A stretch of DNA of 64,000 nt from the NCBI RefSeq assembly GCF_022511585.1, contig NZ_JAKWBN010000002.1, forward strand, positions 1 to 64,000. Reading direction: 5' to 3'. Both the position numbers and the translations under genes were made by a program. The stretch comes from Shimazuella soli. GTDB taxonomy: Bacteria; Bacillota; Bacilli; Thermoactinomycetales; Thermoactinomycetaceae. This document shows, piece after piece, positions 35,070-46,726 of the stretch. The stretch's first letter is position 1; every line of letters begins with the position of its first letter. The notes under the pieces were generated by a model, which was not told the origin of the DNA, did not search any database, and was given only the letters and a program-made list of their open reading frames with translations.

Positions 35070-36620
35070 ATGAGTTTATTGAAAGTAGAACACTTATCCC
35101 ATTCATTCGCAGATAAGAAATTGTATGAAAATGCTTCTTTTGATCTATACAAAGGAGAGCATATGGGAGTAGTCGGTCAAAATGGAACCGGAAAGAGTAC
35201 GTTGATCAGGATTTTGACGGGAGAAATTGTTCCGGATAAAGGGGAAATAAGCTGGCAGTCCAATGTGCAAATTGGGCATTTGGATCAATATGCAGAAGTG
35301 GATGGACAATATACGATTTATGATTATCTGAGTACAGCTTTTGCTGATTTATTTGCGATGGAAGCGAGAATGAATCAGCTCTATGAAGAAAGTGCCGTAA
35401 AAGCAGATAATCAATTACTGATGCAAGCAGTGGAAATCCAAGAGCAATTAGAGACAAATGATTTTTATTTAATCGATAGCAAAATCCAGAAAATCATCGC
35501 TGGATTAGGGATTGATGCGATTGGTACCGACAGAGTGATTCAAACATTGAGCGGTGGTCAACGAGCAAAGGTGATTTTAGCGAAGTTACTTTTGGAGCAA
35601 CCAAATGTTTTATTATTAGATGAACCGACGAACTTTTTGGATAAAGAGCATGTGGAGTGGCTTGCTGATTATCTGCTTACTTTTACTGGGGCATTTATCG
35701 TGGTTTCTCACGATGAAGCGTTTTTGGAGAAAATCTCTTCTTGTATTTGTAATATCGAGCTTGGAACAATAAAAAAATACCACGGCACCTTCTCGGATTT
35801 CATCAAGCAGAAAGAGCATTTACGCCAAGATTATATCCGTCAATATCAAGCCCAACAAAAGCACATTGAAAAAACGGAAGAATATATTCGCAAAAATATC
35901 GCAGGAGTCAATTCGAAAATGGCTAAAGGCCGAAGAAAGCAACTGGAGAGGATGGACCGTCTGGCGGCACCTGTGTTTACACAAAAACCGACGATTGAAT
36001 TTCAAGCATTGCCACTCATCAATCATACTGTTCTTGAAGTAAATGATCTGGAAGTAGGTTATGATCGATCTCTTTTGCCGAAGATAAATTTTTCGATTGC
36101 TGGTGGTCAAAAGCTTGTGATCACAGGATTTAATGGGATTGGAAAGTCTACCATGTTAAAAACGTTAATGGGGATTATCCCGGCTATCGGTGGACATTTC
36201 CATTTCGCTAGGCAAGTGAAGATAGGTTATTATGAGCAAGATCTCAAGTGGGAAAATGGATCTTGGACGCCGATGCAAATTATCTCTGATGCATTTCCTA
36301 AACTGAATAAAAAGGAAGTCTTTTCCCATCTCGCCCGGTGTGGGGTGAAAGATGCCCATGTTACACAAGAAATTCGTTCTTTAAGCGGAGGAGAACAATC
36401 CAAAGTAAAATTGTGTCGTTTGTTACTTTCGCCCAGCAATTTCTTGATTTTAGACGAACCGACCAACCATTTGGATGCAGAAGCAAAAGATGCTCTGCAA
36501 CAAGCATTGATCGCTTTTGAAGGCAGTGTTATTTTGGTTTCACACGAAGCGAGTTTTTATCGGGAATGGGCAGATGGAATTTTGAATATAGAGGTAAAAG
36601 AAGACAAAGCTTATAGATAA
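35070..36620 (+). CDS. ABC-F family ATPase, probable ribosome-protection protein
   Basis: A 516-residue protein with two tandem ABC ATPase domains and no membrane segment. Domain 1 has Walker A GQNGTGKST (near residue 37), signature LSGGQRAKV and Walker B VLLLDEPTN. Domain 2 has GFNGIGKST, LSGGEQSKV and FLILDEPTNHLD. The interdomain P-site-tRNA-interaction linker (about 245-305) is rich in Arg, Lys and Gln, with GVNSKMAKGRRKQLERMDRL. ABC-F proteins bind the ribosomal E site, and several displace antibiotics. The attenuator-type leader favours an inducible resistance role over a housekeeping one, but subfamily and drug cannot be named from sequence alone. Confidence 0.9.
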   Translation: MSLLKVEHLSHSFADKKLYENASFDLYKGEHMGVVGQNGTGKSTLIRILTGEIVPDKGEISWQSNVQIGHLDQYAEVDGQYTIYDYLSTAFADLFAMEARMNQLYEESAVKADNQLLMQAVEIQEQLETNDFYLIDSKIQKIIAGLGIDAIGTDRVIQTLSGGQRAKVILAKLLLEQPNVLLLDEPTNFLDKEHVEWLADYLLTFTGAFIVVSHDEAFLEKISSCICNIELGTIKKYHGTFSDFIKQKEHLRQDYIRQYQAQQKHIEKTEEYIRKNIAGVNSKMAKGRRKQLERMDRLAAPVFTQKPTIEFQALPLINHTVLEVNDLEVGYDRSLLPKINFSIAGGQKLVITGFNGIGKSTMLKTLMGIIPAIGGHFHFARQVKIGYYEQDLKWENGSWTPMQIISDAFPKLNKKEVFSHLARCGVKDAHVTQEIRSLSGGEQSKVKLCRLLLSPSNFLILDEPTNHLDAEAKDALQQALIAFEGSVILVSHEASFYREWADGILNIEVKEDKAYR

Positions 36621-36626
36621 ATGTGC

Positions 36627-36667
36627 ATGCCTCTTGGCAATGGATGCTAAGAGGTGATTTTTTTGGA
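36627..36667 (+). terminator. Terminator after the ABC-F gene
   Basis: CCTCTT (36630-36635) pairs with AAGAGG (36649-36654), followed by a run of seven Ts. A second hairpin with arms AGCCGATTTT and AAAATCGGCT (about 36682-36709) serves the convergent minus-strand gene. Confidence 0.7.
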
Positions 36668-36730
36668 ATAAGGAGAAAGACAGCCGATTTTCGTCTTGAA
36701 AAAATCGGCTGTTAGCATTTATAAAAAAGT

Positions 36731-37096
36731 TCATTCCCCATCATCATAATGAATGAGAAGTTTGGTTAAATATTCTTCTGTCTTCCGAATTTTCTCCAAC
36801 TCAAAAGTAGAAATAAAACGAATCATTGTAGTATGAAGATGTCTCACATCTTGGATCTTTGCTTTTAAAATAAAAGTAGTTAAGCGCTTCCAATCCTCAT
36901 CTGTCAATTTTGGATCGGGTAAATCTGGATTAGGGTTACTATATTGCAGCAATGTCGCAATCGATTCTACTAGGGTAATTCGGGTTTTTGCCCATCGGAA
37001 TTGATCGATCATCGTGACATATTGTTCGCCTTCGCAATAATAGACGAAAAACTTAGCGAATTCTTTTCCTAAATGAAGAAGCTGGTCCTGATCCAA
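36731..37096 (-). CDS. Hypothetical helical protein
   Basis: A 121-residue soluble, predicted helical protein. The TTG start (MDQDQLLHLGKEFAKFF) follows AAGGGGGGTG by five bases. Base composition matches the backbone genes, so it looks native. There are no recognised motifs, signal peptide or membrane segments. It is convergent with the ABC-F gene and single. Confidence 0.6.
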   Translation of the reverse strand: MDQDQLLHLGKEFAKFFVYYCEGEQYVTMIDQFRWAKTRITLVESIATLLQYSNPNPDLPDPKLTDEDWKRLTTFILKAKIQDVRHLHTTMIRFISTFELEKIRKTEEYLTKLLIHYDDGE

Positions 37097-38739
<1,643 letters not shown>

Positions 38740-38769
38740 CAGGTTTTCAAATGAAATGGGAGGTAATTT

Positions 38770-40521
38770 ATGAGAAAGACAAAGATTGTTTGTACAATAG
38801 GGCCAGCCAGTGAGGACATAGAGATACTCAGAAAGCTTATCAGAGCAGGGATGAATGTTGCTCGTTTAAATTTTTCTCATGGGAGTCATGAGGAGCATGC
38901 AGCTAGGATAGAAAAAATTAGACAAGCTGCAAAAGAAGAAGGAAAAGTGGTAGCGATTTTACTGGATACAAAAGGGCCGGAAATAAGAACTGGCGATTTA
39001 CGTGTACCAGAAGTGGAGTTATTAGCTGGAAATCATGTTACTTTGACAACTCAATCGATATTAGGCGATGCTGATCGCGTATCAATAAGTTATGCTGATT
39101 TTCCAAATGATGTACATCCAGGATCAACAGTTTTAATCGATGATGGATTAATTGGTTTAGAAGTAGATGATATCGAGGGTACGGAAGTGCATTGTACCAT
39201 TCAAAGCAGTGGTACATTGAAGAGTAAAAAAGGTGTGAATGTCCCAGGGATCCGCGTCAATCTTCCCGGAATAACAGAAAAAGATGCAGCGGATATCCGT
39301 TTTGGGATTGAAAATAATGTGGATTTTATAGCGGCATCTTTTATTCGCAAAGCAGAAGATATTCTAGAGATTCGAAAAATTTTAGAAGAGCACCAAGCGT
39401 ATATCCCGATTATCGCAAAAATCGAGAACCAAGAAGGTGTCGAAAACGTTGATGAGATTTTAAAAGTTGCTGATGGGTTGATGGTTGCTCGAGGGGATTT
39501 AGGGGTAGAGATACCAGTAGAAGAAGTTCCTCAGGTACAAAAAGATACGATTCGAAAATGTAACATCATGGGTAAACCTGTTATTACCGCTACGCAAATG
39601 CTCGATTCGATGCAACGCAATCCACGTCCCACTCGTGCTGAGACAAGTGATGTGGCCAATGCCATTTTAGATGGTACCGATGCGATTATGTTGTCAGGAG
39701 AAACAGCCGCAGGTAAGTATCCGATTGAATCTGTTATAACGATGGCCAAAATTGCTGAGCGGACAGAAGCCTTTTTTAATCATCCTCTCTGGTTGGATAA
39801 GATGAGTTCAGAAACCGGACATACGATCACAGAATCGATCAGCCAAGCAGTTGTACAGACGAGTAAAAATCTAAAAGCATCTGCAATTGTCACAGCAACT
39901 GAACGTGGTTATACAGCGCGTATGATTGCAAAGTATCGTCCAAATATCCCTGTGATAGCAGTTACGCCGAATGAAGATATTATGCGTAAACTTAATCTTC
40001 TATGGGGTGTTTTCCCGGTCTTTGGAGCAGAGTGCGAAACGACAGATGAAATGTTCCAAAGTTCTATCCATGCTGCAATCTCATCATCCTTTGTCACTCA
40101 AGGAGATTTGATTCTTATTACAGCAGGAGTACCTGTAGGACAATCAGGTACGACAAACTTGATGAAAGTATATGTAGTAGGCGGAGTACTATTACAAGGT
40201 AAAGGAATTGGCAAGCAGGTGGTGACAGCTCCTGTTGTCGCAGGAGCAACTCCAAATGAATTACGAGAAAAAATGGTTGATGGAGCAGCACTTGTTACGT
40301 GCGGGACAGATAAGGAGATCATTGATCTTATTGAGCGGGCTTCTGTTGTCATAACGGAAGAAGGGGGATTGACCTCACATGCAGCTGTTGTATGTGTAAG
40401 TCTTGGTATTCCTGTAGTAGTTGGAGTAAGAGGCGCAGTAGAAACACTCCGTTTAGAAAAAATGATTACCGTAGATACGAATACAGGTCAAATTTATTCT
40501 GGAAAAGCAAATGTAATGTAA
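38770..40521 (+). CDS. pyk: Pyruvate kinase with C-terminal PEP-utilising domain
   Basis: Converts PEP and ADP to pyruvate and ATP. The 583 residues include the canonical barrel and allosteric domains ([59 protein letters not shown]). An extra C-terminal domain of about 105 residues, typical of Bacillales enzymes, ends with a swivelling His motif [16 protein letters not shown] precedes the ATG. A long terminator follows. Confidence 0.97.
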   Translation: MRKTKIVCTIGPASEDIEILRKLIRAGMNVARLNFSHGSHEEHAARIEKIRQAAKEEGKVVAILLDTKGPEIRTGDLRVPEVELLAGNHVTLTTQSILGDADRVSISYADFPNDVHPGSTVLIDDGLIGLEVDDIEGTEVHCTIQSSGTLKSKKGVNVPGIRVNLPGITEKDAADIRFGIENNVDFIAASFIRKAEDILEIRKILEEHQAYIPIIAKIENQEGVENVDEILKVADGLMVARGDLGVEIPVEEVPQVQKDTIRKCNIMGKPVITATQMLDSMQRNPRPTRAETSDVANAILDGTDAIMLSGETAAGKYPIESVITMAKIAERTEAFFNHPLWLDKMSSETGHTITESISQAVVQTSKNLKASAIVTATERGYTARMIAKYRPNIPVIAVTPNEDIMRKLNLLWGVFPVFGAECETTDEMFQSSIHAAISSSFVTQGDLILITAGVPVGQSGTTNLMKVYVVGGVLLQGKGIGKQVVTAPVVAGATPNELREKMVDGAALVTCGTDKEIIDLIERASVVITEEGGLTSHAAVVCVSLGIPVVVGVRGAVETLRLEKMITVDTNTGQIYSGKANVM

Positions 40522-40575
40522 ACAACAACACCTTCTTACAAGGACAAAAATCTTGTAGAAGGTGTTGTTGTTTTA
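40522..40575. terminator. Long bidirectional terminator after pyk
   Basis: AACAACAACACCTTCT pairs with AGAAGGTGTTGTTGTT across a short loop with an inner ACAAG/CTTGT stem. It is T-rich at the right and lies between pyk and a minus-strand small ORF, which it could also terminate. Confidence 0.85.
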
Positions 40576-40579
40576 AGGT

Positions 40580-40651
40580 CTACATCAATCCAAGTTGTGG
40601 GAAAATCCACCAGCGAAGACGATTTCGACGTTTTGTTTTTCGGCGAAGCAT
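40580..40651 (-). CDS. 23-residue arginine-rich peptide
   Basis: A 23-codon frame beginning MLRRKTKRRNRLRWW and ending IFPQLGLM, with AGGAAAGGAG ten bases before the ATG and a strong terminator immediately after its stop. Base use is native. It is highly cationic at the N-terminal half with a hydrophobic end. It could be a genuine small protein or a chance frame; the ribosome-binding site and terminator favour expression. No family was recognised. Confidence 0.5.
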   Translation of the reverse strand: MLRRKTKRRNRLRWWIFPQLGLM

Positions 40652-40900
40652 AGTTATAAATCTCCTTTCCTGAGATTTGGTGTGTACATTTTGGCTATTC
40701 GCTTGGATGTAAGAAATGAAATGCAAATTTATAGGCAAAATGAGGAATAGCCGGATCTCCATAAAAATCAACTTTCTTATTCTAACATATTCAGTCAGTA
40801 AAAGTGCATTCCTTGTCCTTATTATGTGATGGCAGTTCGAGAAATATGATACTTATTTTTGATATACTTACATCAGAACCTACCGCTTGGAGGAATAAAC

Positions 40901-41320
40901 TTGAATACAGAAATTAGAGTTCGTTATCAAGAAACAGATCAAATGGGTGTTGTCTACCATGCAAATTATTTAGTTTGGTTTGAAGTTGGCAGGACAAGTT
41001 TAATTCGAGAATTAGGGTATTCTTATACTGGATTAGAAGCGAAAGGACTTTTATTACCAGTCGTTGATGTAGGTGCTCAATTTCGCCGTTCAGCCAAATA
41101 TGATGATGTTGTAATGGTGGAAACCTCGATAAAAGAATTGGGTCCTAGTAAGATTGTGTTTGAATATAGTATCCGACGAAAATCGGATGGGCAATTATTG
41201 GCTACTGGTCATACAAAACACCTCTGGGTAACGAAAGAGATGAAACGTGTTCGTCTTCCTGATTACTCTCCTGAACTTTATGATCAACTTGAACAATTAC
41301 ACTTAGTTAATAAAGCTTAG
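40901..41320 (+). CDS. YbgC/4-hydroxybenzoyl-CoA-type thioesterase
   Basis: A 139-residue single hot-dog domain acyl-CoA thioesterase. The TTG at 40901 follows GGAGG by seven bases. The family signature RYQETDQMGVVYHANYLVWFE contains the catalytic Asp. Substrate preference (short or aromatic acyl-CoA) is not visible. It precedes fxsA by 39 bases. Confidence 0.88.
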   Translation: MNTEIRVRYQETDQMGVVYHANYLVWFEVGRTSLIRELGYSYTGLEAKGLLLPVVDVGAQFRRSAKYDDVVMVETSIKELGPSKIVFEYSIRRKSDGQLLATGHTKHLWVTKEMKRVRLPDYSPELYDQLEQLHLVNKA

Positions 41321-41359
41321 GAAGCTGTGTGCTCAACTAAGAAAGGATTGGCTGCCATC

Positions 41360-41740
41360 ATGATACTAAAAAAAATGTTACAAGCCGTCATCGTTTTCTT
41401 TTTATTGGAGCTGGTAGTCATGATATGGGTAGGAACCTTAATTGGTGCATGGAAAACCATTTTGCTCGTTTTGTTATCTGCGGTGATCGGGCTTTTACTC
41501 ATACAAAAGTTTGGCTATAAAACATTTCAAAAAGCACAAGAGCAGTGGTCATCCGGACAACCCCCAGGGCATACTATCCTAAAGGGTGTATTGCAGTCAT
41601 TGGGGGCAATCCTGTTTATTTTTCCCGGTTTTATTAGCGACATCATCGGTATTTTGCTTTTGATTCCTTTTACCCGAAAAATGATCCAACAAATGGCTTA
41701 TTTGTGGCTTAAAGATCGGGCAATGCGTCGTTTTCGTTAA
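41360..41740 (+). CDS. fxsA: FxsA family membrane protein
   Basis: A 126-residue inner-membrane protein with three or four hydrophobic segments (QAVIVFFLLELVVMIWVG, TILLVLLSAVIGLLLI, LGAILFIFPGFISDIIGILLLI). FPGFISDIIGILLLIP is the typical FxsA core. The ATG at 41360 has AAAGGA 12 bases upstream; a GTG at 41327 would extend it by 11 residues. Its last four bases overlap the end of convergent ytvI. The same pyk-fxsA-ytvI-citZ order is known in Bacillales. Confidence 0.85.
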   Translation: MILKKMLQAVIVFFLLELVVMIWVGTLIGAWKTILLVLLSAVIGLLLIQKFGYKTFQKAQEQWSSGQPPGHTILKGVLQSLGAILFIFPGFISDIIGILLLIPFTRKMIQQMAYLWLKDRAMRRFR

Positions 41741-42870
41741 GTTTGCTGCTTTTTCCCATTGATAATGTAATACCAAATATCTTGGAAGATATGGGCTTTG
41801 TGGAGGGCGATAATAATGACAGCAACAGTTGGTCCGACAATAAAACCAAGTACTCCGAGTAAATTTAATCCAATAAAAAGAGCGATTAACGTGATCAAAG
41901 GATCTAGGCCTATGCTAGTAGCTACTAATTTGGGTTCGATGGATTGTCTTGTGATAAGAATGATCAAATAGACAATACTAATACCTATAGCTAGATGGAT
42001 ATTTCCAACAAAAAATAAGTAGATGATCCAAGGTACGAGAACAGCTCCTACTCCTAAGTACGGTAGTAAATCTACAACTCCGATGATGAGCGCTATGGAA
42101 ATCGCGTAAGGAACACGTAAGATAAGCAGCCCAATATACATGATTACAGATGATATTGTAATTAATGTTAATTGAGCTCCAATAAACCCAACTAATGCTT
42201 TTTTCAGGTCATTCATTACTGCCCCGCTTGTTTTACGGATAAATTCAGGAACGATATGATCGATATTTTCATGTATCCTTGGCCATTTTAAACTGATGAA
42301 AAAAGTGGCTAAGGTGATAAAGACAAGTACTGTAATAAGGTAAGGGAGATTTCCTAAAAAGCTTCCAATTCCACTAATAATATCGGTTATAAACATCGTT
42401 CCTTGTTTGGTTAATGCAGAAATATTTTCTTGGATGCTCGCCTGAATACTCGCTTGTTGACTAGGATTCTTTTGTAAGTAGCTCTGTATCGTATCGATAA
42501 TGTGGTTTAAAAGAGTGTTTTGCTGCACAAACTTCTCAAATAATAACTGTCCTAAGTCGTTAAAGAAAGAAGGTAATTTTTGAGCTAGATTCGTGAGTTC
42601 CACTACGATTCCGGCAATTAAGAAAACGACCGCTGTGAGTAATATGGATAAGAGCAAAAATAAAACGAGAAAAGAACCGAGTAATCTAGGGATTTTACAT
42701 CTTCTCTCTAACCAGCGGATGACTGGCTCCATGAGCATAGCGATTATCCATCCAATCAAAAAAGGATAGAGAAGAGGAATGGAAAAATCCAACAAAAAAT
42801 AAGCTGCTAAAACAATGATGATAATGAGAATAGAACGGGAAATAATCCCTAAAATTTGATGTTTACTCAC
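41737..42870 (-). CDS. ytvI: Sporulation membrane protein YtvI (AI-2E transporter family)
   Basis: A 377-residue polytopic membrane protein of the AI-2E/PerM transporter family with seven or eight predicted helices. The N-terminal pair (ILIIIIVLAAYFLLDFSIPLLYPFLIGWIIAM) and the C-terminal block GLDPLITLIALFIGLNLLGVLGFIVGP are characteristic. Similarity and synteny identify YtvI, linked to sporulation in B. subtilis. The start is GTG 42870. It diverges from citZ. Confidence 0.9.
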   Translation of the reverse strand: MSKHQILGIISRSILIIIIVLAAYFLLDFSIPLLYPFLIGWIIAMLMEPVIRWLERRCKIPRLLGSFLVLFLLLSILLTAVVFLIAGIVVELTNLAQKLPSFFNDLGQLLFEKFVQQNTLLNHIIDTIQSYLQKNPSQQASIQASIQENISALTKQGTMFITDIISGIGSFLGNLPYLITVLVFITLATFFISLKWPRIHENIDHIVPEFIRKTSGAVMNDLKKALVGFIGAQLTLITISSVIMYIGLLILRVPYAISIALIIGVVDLLPYLGVGAVLVPWIIYLFFVGNIHLAIGISIVYLIILITRQSIEPKLVATSIGLDPLITLIALFIGLNLLGVLGFIVGPTVAVIIIALHKAHIFQDIWYYIINGKKQQT

Positions 42871-43028
42871 GTTTTACCCCTGCCTCCTTACTAGAAGATT
42901 ATAACATTACATGGATCAAAATGGATGAACATACAAAAGGGCTAGGATGGGAAATTTAATAATAATGTGGTACACTAGTTTTGGGCCCAAATTCGATTTA
43001 TCATGTAGATTTACTATCTTTTCTCGGA

Positions 43029-43097
43029 TATAATATGAATCGTGTTTTTGATAATCGAAAAGATTTCTTAATGACACAGGTATGAAAACGTTTACTT
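43029..43097 (+). promoter_or_regulatory. citZ control region: -10 candidate and CcpA cre site
   Basis: TATAAT at 43029-43034 (weak -35) is followed by ATGAAAACGTTTACTT at 43082-43097. This matches the CcpA consensus WTGNNARCGNWWWCAW at 15 of 16 positions. The site is downstream of the putative start point, a position where CcpA blocks elongation. citZ of B. subtilis is under CcpA control, which supports the assignment. Confidence 0.7.
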
Positions 43098-43155
43098 ACC
43101 TGATTTTTCAAGGTGCCTGTCATTTTTGTTAACGATGGATAAGGAGCGATAACAC

Positions 43156-44265
43156 ATGGTAGTTAAAGGCTTGGAAGGTATTACAGCTCTCTCCTCAGAA
43201 ATTTGCTCCATTATCGATGGAGTATTAACGTATCGAGGTTACAATATCGATGATTTAGCCGAACATTCTACTTTTGAAGAAGTAGCATTTCTACTCTGGC
43301 ACAATCATTTGCCTAACCAAGAGGAACTAGCTGAACAAAGGAAAGCATTTCAAGAAAACGCTGCAATCTCTGATCAACTAATCAATCAAATCCGCTTATA
43401 CCCTAAAAATGCACATCCAATGACTACGCTTCGCACCGCAGTTTCAGCTCTATGTATGTTTGATGAAGAAGCAGAAAGAAACACACCAGAAGCAAATCAA
43501 CGAAAAGCTATTCGCTTAACTGCAAAAATACCAACAATTATTGCTGCTATCGCTCGGATACGTGATGGGTTAGAACCAATCGCACCACGTACTGATTTGG
43601 GACTAGTGGCTAACTTTCTATATATGCTTCATGGCAAAGAACAGTCAGAAGTTGCTGTTCAAGCATTAGATAAAGTATTGATTTTACAAGCAGATCATGA
43701 ATTAAACGCATCTACCTTTGCCGCACGTGTTACAGCCGCTACTTTAGCAGATATGTATTCTTCTGTGACAGCAGCTATTGGTGCACTCAAAGGACCATTA
43801 CATGGTGGGGCAAACGAACAAGTAATGGTAATGCTGCGTGAGATCGGGTCTGCTGAGAATACAGAACCATACATCTTAGAAAAATTAAACAATAAAGAAA
43901 AAATCATGGGATTTGGGCACCGTGTGTATAAAGATGGTGATCCTCGTGCCAAGCATCTGCGTGAGATGTCTAAAAGACTAGGACAACAACATGGAGATAC
44001 GAAATGGTATGATATCTCAGAGACGGTAGAGCAGTTGGTTACAACAAACAAAGGATTAAAACCAAATGTAGATTTCTACTCTGCAACCGTCTACCATTAC
44101 TTAGATTTAACGGAAGACTTGTTTACCCCATTATTTGCAATGAGCCGAATTACAGGCTGGACTGCGCATATTATGGAGCAATACCACGATAATCGTCTCA
44201 TTCGCCCGCGAGCAGATTATGTTGGCAAAACGGATCAAAAATATATACCTATCGAAAAAAGATAA
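43156..44265 (+). CDS. citZ: Citrate synthase
   Basis: Condenses oxaloacetate and acetyl-CoA at the entry of the TCA cycle. The 369 residues match B. subtilis CitZ. Catalytic-site motifs are LHGGANEQV, GFGHRVYKDGDPRA and the Asp-containing NVDFYSATVYH. AAGGAGCG precedes the ATG. It heads the citZ-icd-mdh cluster; a hairpin separates it from icd. Confidence 0.96.
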   Translation: MVVKGLEGITALSSEICSIIDGVLTYRGYNIDDLAEHSTFEEVAFLLWHNHLPNQEELAEQRKAFQENAAISDQLINQIRLYPKNAHPMTTLRTAVSALCMFDEEAERNTPEANQRKAIRLTAKIPTIIAAIARIRDGLEPIAPRTDLGLVANFLYMLHGKEQSEVAVQALDKVLILQADHELNASTFAARVTAATLADMYSSVTAAIGALKGPLHGGANEQVMVMLREIGSAENTEPYILEKLNNKEKIMGFGHRVYKDGDPRAKHLREMSKRLGQQHGDTKWYDISETVEQLVTTNKGLKPNVDFYSATVYHYLDLTEDLFTPLFAMSRITGWTAHIMEQYHDNRLIRPRADYVGKTDQKYIPIEKR

Positions 44266-44269
44266 TTTC

Positions 44270-44300
44270 AAGGGGATATTTGCATCCCCTTTTCCCTTTA
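44270..44300 (+). terminator. Partial terminator between citZ and icd
   Basis: AAGGGGA (44270-44276) pairs with TCCCCTT (44285-44291) around an 8-base loop, followed by a pyrimidine-rich tract. It may lower icd-mdh expression relative to citZ. Confidence 0.5.
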
Positions 44301-44355
44301 TCTTTTTTAATTGTTAGACATATGGGATGGTTCTAAATAAGAGGAGGTACATAAG

Positions 44356-45621
44356 ATGACTGGTGAAAAAATTACGGTACAAAATGGAAAATTGAATGTT
44401 CCTAATCACCCAATTATTCCTTTCATTGAAGGAGACGGGACAGGCCCGGATATTTGGGCAGCTTCAAAAAGAGTATTGGACGCTGCTGTAGATAAAGCTT
44501 ATAACGGGGAAAAGAAAATCGTTTGGAAAGAAGTTTTTGCTGGAGAGAAAGCTTTCAATCAATCTGGCGAGTGGCTTCCTGAAGAAACATTAGATCTTAT
44601 TAAAGAGTATTTAGTTGCTATTAAAGGACCATTGACGACACCTGTTGGTGGAGGAATTCGCTCGCTAAACGTTGCCTTGCGCCAAGAGTTAGATTTATAT
44701 GTCTGTCTGCGTCCTGTTCGCTATGTAGATGGAGTTCCAAGTCCAGTAAAACGTCCAGAAGATGTGGATATGGTGATCTTCCGCGAAAACTCAGAAGACA
44801 TTTATGCTGGTATCGAATGGGAGGCAGAATCTGCTGAGGCACAAAAAGTGATTCAATTTTTACAGCAAGAGATGGGCGTGAAAAAAATCCGCTTCCCTGA
44901 AACGTCTGGTATCGGGGTAAAACCAGTTTCCAAAGAAGGTACGGAGCGTTTAGTCCGTGCTGCCATTGAATACGCTCTCTTACACAAGCGTCCAAGTGTA
45001 ACCCTTGTTCACAAAGGCAATATCATGAAGTTTACCGAAGGTGCTTTCAAACAGTGGGGTTATGAGTTAGCTGAGCGTGAATTTGGAGATAAAGTATTTA
45101 CTTGGGCACAGTATGACCGCATTGCAAAAGAGCAAGGAAAACAAGCGGCGGATCAAGAGCAGCAAGCAGCGACAGAAGCAGGGAAAATAATTGTGAAGGA
45201 CGTGATCGCAGATGCTTTCCTTCAACAGGTTTTGACCCGTCCAAAAGAATATGATGTAATTGCTACGTTGAACCTAAACGGAGACTATATTTCGGACGCA
45301 CTAGCAGCTCAGGTGGGCGGCATCGGTATTGCTCCAGGAGCAAATATTAACTATGTGACAGGGCATGCCATCTTTGAAGCAACTCATGGAACAGCTCCTA
45401 AATATGCGGGACTAGACAAAGTAAACCCTGGCTCGGTTATTCTTTCTGGGGTCCTCATGTTGGAACATCTAGGATGGCAGGAAGCAGCAGATCTGATCCA
45501 TCAGTCTCTAGGAAAAACCATCTTGGACAAAACGGTTACATACGATTTTGCTCGTTTGATGGATGATGCAACAGAAGTAAAATGTTCAGAGTTTGCCAAC
45601 CATCTTATTCAAAATTTGTAG
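44356..45621 (+). CDS. icd: Isocitrate dehydrogenase (NADP)
   Basis: Oxidises isocitrate to 2-oxoglutarate with NADPH production. At 421 residues it is close to B. subtilis Icd (423). The substrate/phosphorylation-loop motif [31 protein letters not shown] and the C-terminal dinucleotide motif HGTAPKYAG are intact. AAGAGGAGG precedes the ATG. Its product is the substrate of the glutamate synthase encoded at the left end of the window. Confidence 0.96.
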   Translation: MTGEKITVQNGKLNVPNHPIIPFIEGDGTGPDIWAASKRVLDAAVDKAYNGEKKIVWKEVFAGEKAFNQSGEWLPEETLDLIKEYLVAIKGPLTTPVGGGIRSLNVALRQELDLYVCLRPVRYVDGVPSPVKRPEDVDMVIFRENSEDIYAGIEWEAESAEAQKVIQFLQQEMGVKKIRFPETSGIGVKPVSKEGTERLVRAAIEYALLHKRPSVTLVHKGNIMKFTEGAFKQWGYELAEREFGDKVFTWAQYDRIAKEQGKQAADQEQQAATEAGKIIVKDVIADAFLQQVLTRPKEYDVIATLNLNGDYISDALAAQVGGIGIAPGANINYVTGHAIFEATHGTAPKYAGLDKVNPGSVILSGVLMLEHLGWQEAADLIHQSLGKTILDKTVTYDFARLMDDATEVKCSEFANHLIQNL

Positions 45622-45632
45622 GGGGAAATAGC

Positions 45633-46574
45633 ATGGCAGCTATTAAACGTCGTAAAATATCTGTAGTTGGTGCAGGATTTACCGGAGCAACTACTGCCCT
45701 GATGCTCGCACAAAAAGAACTTGGAGATATCGTGTTAGTGGATATTCCACAAGCAGAAAATCCAACAAAAGGGAAAGCCTTAGATATGTTGGAAGCTAGT
45801 CCTGTACAAGGATTTGATGCGAATATCACAGGGACTAGCAGCTATGAAGAAACAGCTGATTCCGATATTGTCATCATTACTGCTGGGATTGCCCGTAAAC
45901 CTGGAATGAGTCGTGATGACCTTGTAAATACCAATGCGAAAGTAATGCGTGCGGTAACAGAACAAGTAGTAAAATATTCTCCAGAATGTATCATTCTCGT
46001 GCTTACCAACCCAGTCGATGCAATGACTTATGAAGTATATCGTACATCTGGGTTCCCAAAACATCGTGTTATTGGACAATCAGGTGTACTGGACACTGCT
46101 CGTTTCCGCACCTTCGTGGCACAGGAATTGAACATTTCCGTTGAAGATATCACCGGTTTTGTACTTGGTGGACATGGAGATGACATGGTTCCACTTGTAC
46201 GCTATTCTTACGCTGGTGGAATCCCGCTAGAAAAACTGATTTCCAAAGACCGTTTAGATGCGATTGTTGCACGCGCTCGTACAGGCGGCGGTGAAATCGT
46301 AAATCTCCTAGGCAATGGTAGTGCTTACTATGCACCAGCTGCTTCTTTGGTGCAGATGGCAGAAGCGATTTTAAAAGATAAAAGACGTATCCTTCCAGCG
46401 ATTGCTTATTTGGAAGGGGAATACGGCTACCAAAACATATATCTCGGTGTACCAGTGGTCCTCGGTGGTAACGGAATTGAGAAAGTATTGGAACTTGAGC
46501 TTACTGAATCAGAGAAAGCGGCACTCGATAAATCCGCTGATTCCGTGCGTAATGTAATGAAAGTATTGAGCTAA
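45633..46574 (+). CDS. mdh: Malate dehydrogenase
   Basis: NAD-dependent malate/oxaloacetate interconversion. The start at ATG 45633 follows GGGGGA and gives 313 residues, as in B. subtilis (312); a longer frame would overlap icd. The LDH-like family motifs are [16 protein letters not shown] (Rossmann), [13 protein letters not shown] (mobile loop with substrate arginines) and the catalytic His in [14 protein letters not shown]. Only 11 bases follow icd, so the two are translated from one message. Confidence 0.96.
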   Translation: MAAIKRRKISVVGAGFTGATTALMLAQKELGDIVLVDIPQAENPTKGKALDMLEASPVQGFDANITGTSSYEETADSDIVIITAGIARKPGMSRDDLVNTNAKVMRAVTEQVVKYSPECIILVLTNPVDAMTYEVYRTSGFPKHRVIGQSGVLDTARFRTFVAQELNISVEDITGFVLGGHGDDMVPLVRYSYAGGIPLEKLISKDRLDAIVARARTGGGEIVNLLGNGSAYYAPAASLVQMAEAILKDKRRILPAIAYLEGEYGYQNIYLGVPVVLGGNGIEKVLELELTESEKAALDKSADSVRNVMKVLS

Positions 46575-46591
46575 CGATAACCATACACATA

Positions 46592-46637
46592 AAGGAGCTT
46601 TATCTAAACGTAAATTTAGGTGGGGCTCTTTTTGTAT
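46592..46637 (+). terminator. Terminator after mdh
   Basis: A GGAGC/GCTC outer stem and a CTAAA/TTTAG inner stem are followed by CTTTTTG, about 20 bases after the mdh stop. It is imperfect but well placed. Confidence 0.6.
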
Positions 46638-46656
46638 TGGAAAAAGAAAAATTAGG

Positions 46657-46686
46657 TTGTCAGAATAAATGAAGAATATGTATGAT
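46657..46686 (+). promoter_or_regulatory. Promoter of the toxin-antitoxin pair
   Basis: TTGTCA (46657-46662) and TATGAT (46681-46686), each one base from consensus, are spaced by 18 bases. The antitoxin ATG is 40 bases downstream. AbrB-type antitoxins usually repress their own promoter. Confidence 0.65.
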
Positions 46687-46726
46687 AGAATGAAAATATA
46701 TCAGACATAAACGGAGGTTTTTGACG

